Source: a virus
Length of the DNA stretch: 49,232 bases
IMG/VR virus record: IMGVR_UViG_3300007609_000030
Coordinates: 1 to 49,232 of that record
Strand: one strand, 5' to 3'
This document shows positions 40,961-48,321 of this stretch, in pieces. The notes beneath the pieces were generated by a model, which ran no database searches, had not been told where the DNA came from, and was given only the letters and a program-made list of their open reading frames with translations. The position numbers and the translations under genes were made by a program. Numbering within the stretch: the first letter of the stretch is position 1; each line of letters begins with the position of its first letter.

Positions 40961-42980
40961 TACCCTTGTTTCTTTTTCTTAGCATTTCACCAATCTTATC
41001 CATTAACTCATCGCTATTTTTAGATAGGTCTTCAGTACTATTGATTAAAGGGTTTACTTTTTCTTCCTGAATAACATTTTTAACACCTCTCTTTTGAAGC
41101 CCGCTCTCAATGCTTCTCATAAGCTTTTTAGACTCATTGTTCATCGTATGACTTCTCTTAATAAGGGCGTTGTCCTCCATTTTTTCTTCTTTGGTAATTA
41201 CTCTCTCATCTTCACCAAGAAGATCGTTGAGCATGTTATCAACATATTTATCAGAAATCACTTGAGCTTTTCTAAATTTAGACTCAGATACTGGCGCTGG
41301 CTCTTCACCTCCACCTTCACCTCCTCCAAGGTCTTCACCTCCAAGGTCTTCTCCACCACCTAAATCATCTGCTCCACCCATGTCGAAGCCGCCACCGAGG
41401 CCACCGCCTCCGCCTCCACCAAGGTCTCCACCTTCGTCTCCGCCTTCGCCACCTTGCTGTTGCATCATCTCTTCAGCACCTTCAATCTCAAATTTCTCAT
41501 CAAGGTCTTTAAATAAGCCGATCTTCTTATACATTTCAACAGCAGAGTCAATTTCTGCAAATATTTTCTTCTCAACTTTCTTCTGCTTAAGTATGAGCTT
41601 GATCTCGCTCTTAGAAAATCCTAAAATGTTTTCCATTGCCCAGACATATGATACTGGAGATGTAGCCTCTGCTGAGAACATTTCCTTAAACACCTCAAGA
41701 CGAGCCTTCATTGTCTCAAGCTTAAGAAGCTCTTGTTGAGTTGAAGGGTTTGTAAGTGTAATCGTAAAATTGTCTATGTCATCCTCAAAACCATTAAAAT
41801 ATAGGTGGATGTTTGCAATCCTCTTAAGCTCTGCAAGAACTGCTTGCTGAATCGTGTTGATTGTTCTAGCAAATCTAAGGTCTTGCTGAGAAAGGGTTGA
41901 GCCTCCAGGTAAAGCTTCTCCATAGTTCAAGTAATTCTTAGGAACTTGAAGGGATGCAAATAGCTTATTCTGGAAGTATTCAATATCTTGAATGTCACCA
42001 AGGTTAGAAGCACCTGGCAGTGTCTCAATTCTTGATGATCTATCTGCTCTCATTGGAATGAAGTAATCCTCCGTTACGTTCATAGGATTATACTTCATAT
42101 TGATGTTACCTGTATTCTGATCAACAATTGGCTGCTTCTTAAGCTGCATCTGGAACTGCTGGATAAACTGACCAACATCCGCATGCTCAAGGTTACCTAC
42201 ATCAATATAAAACACTCTTCTTTCTGGTGCTCTTGTGATACGATAAACAAGCATAGAATCTTCTGCAAGCTGAAGTTGCTTCCAAAGCTTTCTAGCTGGG
42301 TCAAGTATTGATCTACCGTATGGAAGTTTTCTAGTATCTTCAAGGAGCCTGAAATGCGCAACCTGCCAATCCTCGAAATAGTCACCAGTTGTTTCCCAAC
42401 GGAATCTTACATCATCTGTTCTACCTTCATAACCTTCTTCTCTGTGTATTTCCTCAGATGGAAGTGTCATAACATCATAAATACCTTCATCCTTATCTAT
42501 GTGAAGGTGAAGGAAGAAATCCCCATACTTAAGTAGGTCTCTAATCCATAACTTAAGCGAAAACTCAATATCAAGTCTATTGTAAAATAGGTCTTCAAGA
42601 ACTGTCTTAACTCTTGAATTCTCTGAGAATATTTCAAGTATTCTACCCTTCTCTCCTCTGGTGATACACTCATCTCTAATTATGTTTAGAGCTGCAGCAA
42701 TCTCTGGAGACATATCCATTGCTCTAAAATCCTGATAAGAATTAATCCTATCAGTATCGTAATATATTGTTCTTGTGTAAAGGTCGTGAGCAATCTTGTT
42801 TACCTGCCAGTCAAGGAATTGCTGCTGTATATTTTCAATATTACCCGCACTACGGATAAGTCCGTTGTTAGGTTGAACCGTTCCTGGAGTTTCAACCTTT
42901 GGTGTTCTACGCTTATTCTTATTGATAGCATCGTTAACACCACTAAATATACTTAAGTCATTTTTATTCTTATCAGCCAT
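40953..42980 (-). CDS. T4 gp20-like portal protein
   Basis: A 675-residue portal, which forms the dodecameric ring at the head vertex for packaging, head-tail joining and ejection. Recognisable gp20 features: the conserved RITRAPERRVFYIDVGNL segment, GDFFLHLHIDKDEG, and the LPGASNLGDIQDIEYFQNKL and GEALPGGSTLSQQDLRFART stretches. It is longer than T4 gp20 (524) mainly through a Gly/Asp/Glu-rich low-complexity tail (about residues 505-570), then a helical Lys/Glu tail. The terminase lies directly upstream and an 84-aa gene overlaps its end. Confidence 0.94.
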   Translation of the reverse strand: MADKNKNDLSIFSGVNDAINKNKRRTPKVETPGTVQPNNGLIRSAGNIENIQQQFLDWQVNKIAHDLYTRTIYYDTDRINSYQDFRAMDMSPEIAAALNIIRDECITRGEKGRILEIFSENSRVKTVLEDLFYNRLDIEFSLKLWIRDLLKYGDFFLHLHIDKDEGIYDVMTLPSEEIHREEGYEGRTDDVRFRWETTGDYFEDWQVAHFRLLEDTRKLPYGRSILDPARKLWKQLQLAEDSMLVYRITRAPERRVFYIDVGNLEHADVGQFIQQFQMQLKKQPIVDQNTGNINMKYNPMNVTEDYFIPMRADRSSRIETLPGASNLGDIQDIEYFQNKLFASLQVPKNYLNYGEALPGGSTLSQQDLRFARTINTIQQAVLAELKRIANIHLYFNGFEDDIDNFTITLTNPSTQQELLKLETMKARLEVFKEMFSAEATSPVSYVWAMENILGFSKSEIKLILKQKKVEKKIFAEIDSAVEMYKKIGLFKDLDEKFEIEGAEEMMQQQGGEGGDEGGDLGGGGGGGLGGGFDMGGADDLGGGEDLGGEDLGGGEGGGEEPAPVSESKFRKAQVISDKYVDNMLNDLLGEDERVITKEEKMEDNALIKRSHTMNNESKKLMRSIESGLQKRGVKNVIQEEKVNPLINSTEDLSKNSDELMDKIGEMLRKRNKGNA

Positions 42981-42993
42981 TTATGCGCATTTT

Positions 42994-43001
42994 ACTAAAT
43001 A
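42994..43001 (-). promoter_or_regulatory. Weak late-type box TATTTAGT before the portal gene
   Basis: The coding strand reads TATTTAGT then AAAATG, ending 13 nt before the portal ATG. It has two mismatches to TATTTATA but sits at the right distance with the A-rich patch. It is the least certain of the set. Confidence 0.3.
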
Positions 43002-43029
43002 TATGTATTGGAATCTATAAATTAAATAG

Positions 43030-44784
43030 TTATCCCATTAGCCAGCTTAAATCATCATCTGGCCCACCTGTTTCTCCTGTAGTAGGGTTTCCGTTTCCAT
43101 CAAATAGATATATGCTGTTACCCTCTTTGGGTACTTCTTTCTTCTTGTTTGGGTCCTCATTGATCACTTTGCCATGAGATGAGTTTGTATTAAGCATCAT
43201 AGCATTGAGCATACTTTTTGTCATTTCTGTGCTCGATGTGACGTTCTCAAACTCTGTATCTCTTATATATAGAGCAAGTCCAAGTGCAAAAATAAGGTCA
43301 TCATTAAATCCTGGCTCGTGCTCAGGCTTATCTCCATTCATAATGAAGGTCTCAAATTCTGACATCAATCTCTGAGAGTGTAGTGTAAGAGAGTTCTCTC
43401 TCATATGCTCTATTATCGCCTTAACGAGAAGAACCCTGTTTTTTCTTGTTGTCTGGAATCCTGGAATCTCTGTCCCCTCATTAACCTTGTAGTCATAATG
43501 CCTAACATGAATATCCTTGATATTCTTTGAGAAATACAGTCTATTTCTTGGATATGAAAACTTATCTCTAATGTCAAAACAAACACCAAGACCAAATGAG
43601 TTTGCCTCGATCACAACATACGCCATGTTGTACATCTTAGCCATGTAATATATTACAAAAGGAAAGAGGTCTGGAGATACCTTCTCCCTAAACTCAGCTA
43701 CCTGCTCAAGAGTATCAACATCAAGAATTTGAATAGTAGAATAGTCCATACCATCACCCCTGGCGACATCGACTCCGATTATATACTGCTTACCTTCCTC
43801 AGGCATCTTAAATATTCTAAGGTTAGTCTCTTTATCAGTAAGCTCTGCAAACTCAGCAAGATTACCCTTCTCCATGTAGTTAAACCTTAAATATTTAACT
43901 GGGTCACAATCAGCATCAACTTTTTTCTTATATGCAGAAACTAATTGAGAATCAATAGCAAGTCTCTTAGAACCTTCGAATGATAGATCGAGCTCCTGTG
44001 CGATCTTAACACTATCCCAGTGCAATCTCTTACACTGAGCTTCGTACCAAGGGCTCCAAGGGTATTCGTTACCAGTTGAATCCATTCTATACTCAAGGCC
44101 AATAATACTATTAGGGTTTTCAGTCCAGTGCACAGTAGTCCCTACAAAATCTTCTGGGTTATCGTGATTAGTGTTTATTGATTGTTTCCAAGTCTTGTAG
44201 TATAAGTTACCTGTACCGTTAGGTGTAGAGATCATGATACACTTACCGCCAGTCTGTGAAAGCGCCATACCTGCACCCATCCAAATATCTTCATCATCCT
44301 TAATAAAGGCAGTCTCATCAAGAATAAGCATTGTAAGAGATTCACCACGACCTGCATCTGGACTTGAGGCTTTAGCTTCAGCCCATGAACCATTTGAGAA
44401 TTCGATCTTCTTAGTATTGTTTGTACCAACTGAGTCTGGCTTCATCCAATCTGGAGTCTTTTCAATAAATTGCTTAACGGTCTTAAGGAACCTCATAGCA
44501 CCAGCACCGTCATTGGCAATAATCAAAATCTTCTCATCATATCTAAACAACAATCTCCATGCTACGTATCCAGCTGTAACAACTGAAAGACCAGTCTGCC
44601 TGGACTTAAGTATTATATTGTTTCTGTACTTATGAAATTTGTTGATACAGTCTTCCTGATAGTCAAAACACTTCATTGGAAGGACCGCCTTCTTTCTTGC
44701 GTTGAACACATATCCATAATTGTTCAAGTAATAAAGAGGGTCTTTTGCGCACTTGGCGAACTCTATCATTGATCTATCTACCAT
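43030..44784 (-). CDS. Large terminase subunit (T4 gp17-like)
   Basis: A 584-residue packaging motor: N-terminal ATPase plus C-terminal RNase-H-fold nuclease. ATPase: a deviant Walker A LKSRQTGLS (60-67), in which the Lys comes early and the usual GKT is GLS; Walker B with catalytic Glu LTMLILDETAFI near 155; and the coupling motif MISTPNGTGN. Nuclease: IIGVDVARGDGMDYSTI (metal Asp), YVVIEANSFGLGV and a final FNDDLIFALGLAL Asp. It cuts concatemers and drives DNA into the prohead through the portal encoded downstream. No small terminase is recognised in the window. A late box is 15 nt upstream. Confidence 0.94.
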   Translation of the reverse strand: MVDRSMIEFAKCAKDPLYYLNNYGYVFNARKKAVLPMKCFDYQEDCINKFHKYRNNIILKSRQTGLSVVTAGYVAWRLLFRYDEKILIIANDGAGAMRFLKTVKQFIEKTPDWMKPDSVGTNNTKKIEFSNGSWAEAKASSPDAGRGESLTMLILDETAFIKDDEDIWMGAGMALSQTGGKCIMISTPNGTGNLYYKTWKQSINTNHDNPEDFVGTTVHWTENPNSIIGLEYRMDSTGNEYPWSPWYEAQCKRLHWDSVKIAQELDLSFEGSKRLAIDSQLVSAYKKKVDADCDPVKYLRFNYMEKGNLAEFAELTDKETNLRIFKMPEEGKQYIIGVDVARGDGMDYSTIQILDVDTLEQVAEFREKVSPDLFPFVIYYMAKMYNMAYVVIEANSFGLGVCFDIRDKFSYPRNRLYFSKNIKDIHVRHYDYKVNEGTEIPGFQTTRKNRVLLVKAIIEHMRENSLTLHSQRLMSEFETFIMNGDKPEHEPGFNDDLIFALGLALYIRDTEFENVTSSTEMTKSMLNAMMLNTNSSHGKVINEDPNKKKEVPKEGNSIYLFDGNGNPTTGETGGPDDDLSWLMG

Positions 44785-44799
44785 ACTTACTGTTTTTTA

Positions 44800-44807
44800 A
44801 ATAAATA
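44800..44807 (-). promoter_or_regulatory. Candidate late-promoter box TATTTATT
   Basis: The coding strand reads TATTTATT then TAAAAAAC, ending 15 nt before the terminase ATG. Confidence 0.55.
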
Positions 44808-44831
44808 GGGGTAAAAAATGAGTTCTCAAGT

Positions 44832-45149
44832 TTACAGGCCAACATACACTGTTGTTCCTGAGCCAGAAGATGTTGTTTGATTTGATACAGTAACTGTATC
44901 TGACACGAAAATGACGTTTGTAGAATTGTTTTTTGCATATAACTGATAGTCCCCAAGTGTAGATGCAGACCACTCTGCAGTATATACACCTCTTGTAGAG
45001 TCTGCAAGGCCTACACTAACTGTAACACCAGTAAATGGGTCACCGTCTTTATATATTGCAATATCAAATGTTGCGCCAGTAACTGGGCTGTTATCTGCAT
45101 TTACAGATAAGATTTGTTCATATACGGTTTCACCAGTTAATATTGTCAT
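44832..45149 (-). CDS. Ig-like beta-sandwich protein (105 aa), probable virion component
   Basis: A small all-beta protein with a bacterial Ig-like plan: ETVYEQILSVNADNSPVTGA, FDIAIYKDG, a RGVYTAEWSASTLGDYQLYA pair of strands (Gly-x-Tyr and Gly-Asp-Tyr are typical), and a Ser/Thr/Gly-rich C-terminal tail. Such domains decorate capsids, necks or fibres. Its place directly upstream of the terminase and its good late box support a structural role. Head decoration is the simplest guess, but adhesion or tail attachment is possible. Confidence 0.7.
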   Translation of the reverse strand: MTILTGETVYEQILSVNADNSPVTGATFDIAIYKDGDPFTGVTVSVGLADSTRGVYTAEWSASTLGDYQLYAKNNSTNVIFVSDTVTVSNQTTSSGSGTTVYVGL

Positions 45150-45162
45150 AGCCTAACTTTTC

Positions 45163-45170
45163 TATAAATA
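45163..45170 (-). promoter_or_regulatory. Candidate late-promoter box TATTTATA
   Basis: The coding strand reads TATTTATA then GAAAAG, ending 13 nt before the ATG of the Ig-like gene. It is among the best matches. Confidence 0.62.
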
Positions 45171-45184
45171 GAGATAAAAGATTA

Positions 45185-46117
45185 TTATTCTATCTCTTTG
45201 AACACGTTTGATCTGGTAATTCTGTATTTTTTTACGTTACCAGACTTAGCGTTAATATAGCCCTCATCCCACCACTGTATCATTTGCTCTTTATTAAATA
45301 CAAGTGAGTTTTCTGTAAGCATGTATGGAGTGTAGTAAATGTTTATCGAAATCTCACGTCCAAACGAGTTTAATCTACTTAAATCAATGTTATCCTTTGC
45401 AATTTTTCTCTGCATAATATCCAGCAACCTTATAAAGTACTGAAGCACATTATTAACCATACCCCTTTTAACAACACCAAACCCTTCTGGTGCGAGCACA
45501 ATAACATCTATATCCGTTGCTCCATTTTCTATTGCAACCTGAATTGGTATATGCTGGTATATAGCTCCATCTGCATATTGACACTCATCCTTATCTATGA
45601 TCGTTGTAAATATAGGAGCATTAGATGATGCCCAGAGCCAATCTACAAAATCTTCATAAGTATTGTCGTTTGATGACTTAAACTCTGGTTTTTTATCAGT
45701 TAGGTTAGCAACAACCGCAATCACTTCCTTATCTGATTTATATAATCTATCGAAATGCTTCTCCTTAAAATGTTTTTTTATTAAAAGCCTCAAGTTATGA
45801 GTTTCACCGAGAGTTTTTTTAAGCATTACAGTTCTTCTCACAGCATTCATAATCTTAATATTTCCATTTTTATCAAATGGATTTACTGAAAATATATCAC
45901 TAGAAGTTATGCTTGTATACCCTTTTTTTAAAGTACTTATTTCACGTATTGAGGTCAATGGAGCAAGCAGACTTCCAGTTGAAGTTCCTACGTATAAATC
46001 ATAATCTTTTTTTTGATCTTCGATTAAATACTGAATGACCCCCCCTGCATACGCACCCTTACTTCCTCCTCCACCTAAGACTAGAGCCTTTTTTCTATTG
46101 TTATTTGATTTTTTCAT
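45185..46117 (-). CDS. Patatin-like phospholipase
   Basis: A 310-residue patatin-family lipid acyl hydrolase. Seen: the oxyanion loop GGGGSKGAY (15-23), the nucleophile elbow GTSTG (44-48, Ser46), and the catalytic Asp in YADGAIYQH near 182. The dyad is therefore complete. There is no signal peptide, so it acts in the cytosol or at the inner membrane face unless packaged. In a phage it might attack host membrane lipid at lysis, act in the virion, or interfere with host signalling; context does not decide. It is the last minus-strand gene. Its leader has no clear late box or host-type promoter, and it faces the glycosylation cassette across an 86-nt AT-rich spacer. Confidence 0.88.
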   Translation of the reverse strand: MKKSNNNRKKALVLGGGGSKGAYAGGVIQYLIEDQKKDYDLYVGTSTGSLLAPLTSIREISTLKKGYTSITSSDIFSVNPFDKNGNIKIMNAVRRTVMLKKTLGETHNLRLLIKKHFKEKHFDRLYKSDKEVIAVVANLTDKKPEFKSSNDNTYEDFVDWLWASSNAPIFTTIIDKDECQYADGAIYQHIPIQVAIENGATDIDVIVLAPEGFGVVKRGMVNNVLQYFIRLLDIMQRKIAKDNIDLSRLNSFGREISINIYYTPYMLTENSLVFNKEQMIQWWDEGYINAKSGNVKKYRITRSNVFKEIE

Positions 46118-46203
46118 TTTGTAAACTATTTTACGCTTAAATAATATAAAATAAATTATTTAATATATTGGTATATATTAATAAATTGTTTTAAATTTAA
46201 TCT

Positions 46204-48318
46204 ATGGAAAAATTATTAATAATAACACCACACTTATCAACTGGAGGTCAACCTCAATATGTTCTTAAAAAAATAGAATTACTTAAACATATATATGACA
46301 TATATTGCATTGAATACAATTACTTGTCACCACATTATGTAGTCCAAAGAAATATAATAAAAAAAATGATAGGTGATAATTTTTATTCAATAGAAGAGGA
46401 GAAATTAAATTTATGTGAAAAAATAAATTCTATAAAACCAGACATTATTTGGGTTGAGGAAATTGCCGAGACATTCATTTCAGAACAAGAATGTAAATTT
46501 ATATATAACAAAAATAGAACTTGGAAGGTACTGGAGACAACTCATACATCAGAAGACTTAAGTAATAAGAAGAATTTTTTGCCTGATAAATTTATGCTAG
46601 TGTCAAAGTGGTCTGAAAAACAATACAAAAAATTTGAAATAGATATATCAACACTTCAATACCCAATTGATAAGAAAGAGAAAAAAACAACCTTCTTTAA
46701 AGAATTATTAGGATTTAAAAAAGGTTATAAACACATTTTATGTGTAGGATTGTTTACTCCAGGTAAAAATCAAGAATATGCTATAGAATTAGCTAAAAAC
46801 TTAAAAAATGAAGATATAATATTTCATTTTGTGGGCAATACCGCATCTAACTTTTCAAGCTACTGGAAACCTTTAATTGATAATCTTCCTAAAAATTGTA
46901 TATTACATGGGGAAAAAGAAAATGTAGATGAATACATACAAGCTTGCGATCTGTTTCTGTTCCCCTCCACACTTGAGCTAAACCCTTTAGTGATAAAAGA
47001 AGCTTTATGTTATGAAGATTTACCTATTTTAATGTTTAATTTAAAAACTTATTGTGGCCAACATAATGATCATAAAAACATCAGCTTCTTAACAAATAAA
47101 ATTAATGATGATAGTTTTTTAATAAATAAAGCTTTATTTAAAAAAGATAAAACATATGAAGATATTGATGGGTGGTTTTCTTATGAATGGTTATATGATA
47201 AGTTCGTTGATGAATCGACAAATAACAGTACTATTGTTGAAATAGGTAGCTGGTTTGGAAAGTCTACAAAATATCTATTAGACAAGATTAATAACTCAAA
47301 TAAAGATTTAAACCTAATATGTATTGATACATTTAAAGGCACGCAAACTGAAGAATTACATAAGGAGATAGTAGGTGATCGAAGTATTTATCAAGACTTT
47401 TACCATAACGTAGATAGTCCTAATATAAATATAATTAAAGAGAGCTCGCACGAAGCATCTAAACTATTTAGTAACGGCTCTATTGATTATTTAATGATTG
47501 ATGGGGACCATAGTTACGAAGGTGTTAAGCAAGATATTCAAGACTATTTTTATAAAGTAAAACCTGGAGGAATTATATCTGGAGATGATTACAAAGCTTT
47601 TCAAGGAGTTAAATCTTCGGTTGATGAATTTTTTGTTGGAGCAAATACAAAAACTACTGGAGAATTACATTGGTATTACAAAATCCCTAAAATACAAGTT
47701 ATTCACATGTCCACATTACCAAAGCAAAAAAGAGCTGAAATTTCTATTTCAAACATCAAAGAATTATCTAGATATAATATAGATGTAACTTATATTGAAA
47801 ATGAACTATATAATGGGAAATTAGATTTAGATAACTACAGAGAACCTAGTAATAAAAATGTAAATAAAGGTCATTATGGATGCTATTTAGCTCATAAACA
47901 AGCAATATTTAGTATGAACGATGATTATGATTACACAATAATACTAGAAGAAGATGCTTATATATTTGAAGATTTGAAAACATTTGTTGACGTTGTGCAT
48001 AAAGCAATATTTGAGTGTGTTAAAAATGATATATATTTTGTTTCATTTGGCTCTTTACCATTACAATCTGAAATTAAAACATATAATAACTTATTTGAAG
48101 AATGCTGGCACCAATCATTAGCGCATTGCTATATGATTCCAAATAAGCACAAAAATTGGTATGTTAGTAAATTTAAAAACAACCCATGGGATTCAGCTGA
48201 CATTTGGTTTAATCACATTTTTTATCATGATAGAAAAACGAGGTTAATGACCAAAAAAATGTACAGCAAACAATTAGACGGATTTTCGCTAATAGATAAA
48301 ATAGAAAAAAAATACTAA
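46204..48318 (+). CDS. Three-domain fusion: GT4-like glycosyltransferase, methyltransferase, GT25-like glycosyltransferase
   Basis: A 704-residue multi-enzyme protein. Residues 1 to about 310: a GT-B fold glycosyltransferase (ITPHLSTGGQPQYVLKKIEL; CVGLFTPGKNQEYAIELAKN; FLFPSTLELNPLVIKEALCY). About 325-490: a class I SAM-dependent methyltransferase (VEIGSWFGKSTKYLLDKI; ICIDTFKG; YLMIDGDHSYEGVKQDI; KPGGIISGDDY). About 495-704: a GT25-type transferase (IQVIHMSTLPKQKRAEIS; HYGCYLAHKQAI; TIILEEDAYIFEDL with the acidic metal motif). It probably builds and methylates a short sugar chain. It is on the opposite strand to the rest, visibly more AT-rich, and 3 nt before a protein O-heptosyltransferase gene, all suggesting a transferred glycosylation cassette. 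The acceptor is unknown. Confidence 0.87.
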   Translation: MEKLLIITPHLSTGGQPQYVLKKIELLKHIYDIYCIEYNYLSPHYVVQRNIIKKMIGDNFYSIEEEKLNLCEKINSIKPDIIWVEEIAETFISEQECKFIYNKNRTWKVLETTHTSEDLSNKKNFLPDKFMLVSKWSEKQYKKFEIDISTLQYPIDKKEKKTTFFKELLGFKKGYKHILCVGLFTPGKNQEYAIELAKNLKNEDIIFHFVGNTASNFSSYWKPLIDNLPKNCILHGEKENVDEYIQACDLFLFPSTLELNPLVIKEALCYEDLPILMFNLKTYCGQHNDHKNISFLTNKINDDSFLINKALFKKDKTYEDIDGWFSYEWLYDKFVDESTNNSTIVEIGSWFGKSTKYLLDKINNSNKDLNLICIDTFKGTQTEELHKEIVGDRSIYQDFYHNVDSPNINIIKESSHEASKLFSNGSIDYLMIDGDHSYEGVKQDIQDYFYKVKPGGIISGDDYKAFQGVKSSVDEFFVGANTKTTGELHWYYKIPKIQVIHMSTLPKQKRAEISISNIKELSRYNIDVTYIENELYNGKLDLDNYREPSNKNVNKGHYGCYLAHKQAIFSMNDDYDYTIILEEDAYIFEDLKTFVDVVHKAIFECVKNDIYFVSFGSLPLQSEIKTYNNLFEECWHQSLAHCYMIPNKHKNWYVSKFKNNPWDSADIWFNHIFYHDRKTRLMTKKMYSKQLDGFSLIDKIEKKY

Positions 48319-48321
48319 AAC

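Noticed and set aside
41380-41739. Plus-strand ORF encoding a Pro/Ser-rich protein (PPPRPPPPPPP-type)
   Set aside because: It is the antisense reading of the Gly/Asp-rich tail of the portal gene; no promoter, and the portal frame explains the bias.
44774-45007. Minus-strand ORF overlapping the Ig-like gene
   Set aside because: Frame shadow of the Ig-like gene; Gln/Leu-rich, unsupported start, and overlaps the terminase start.
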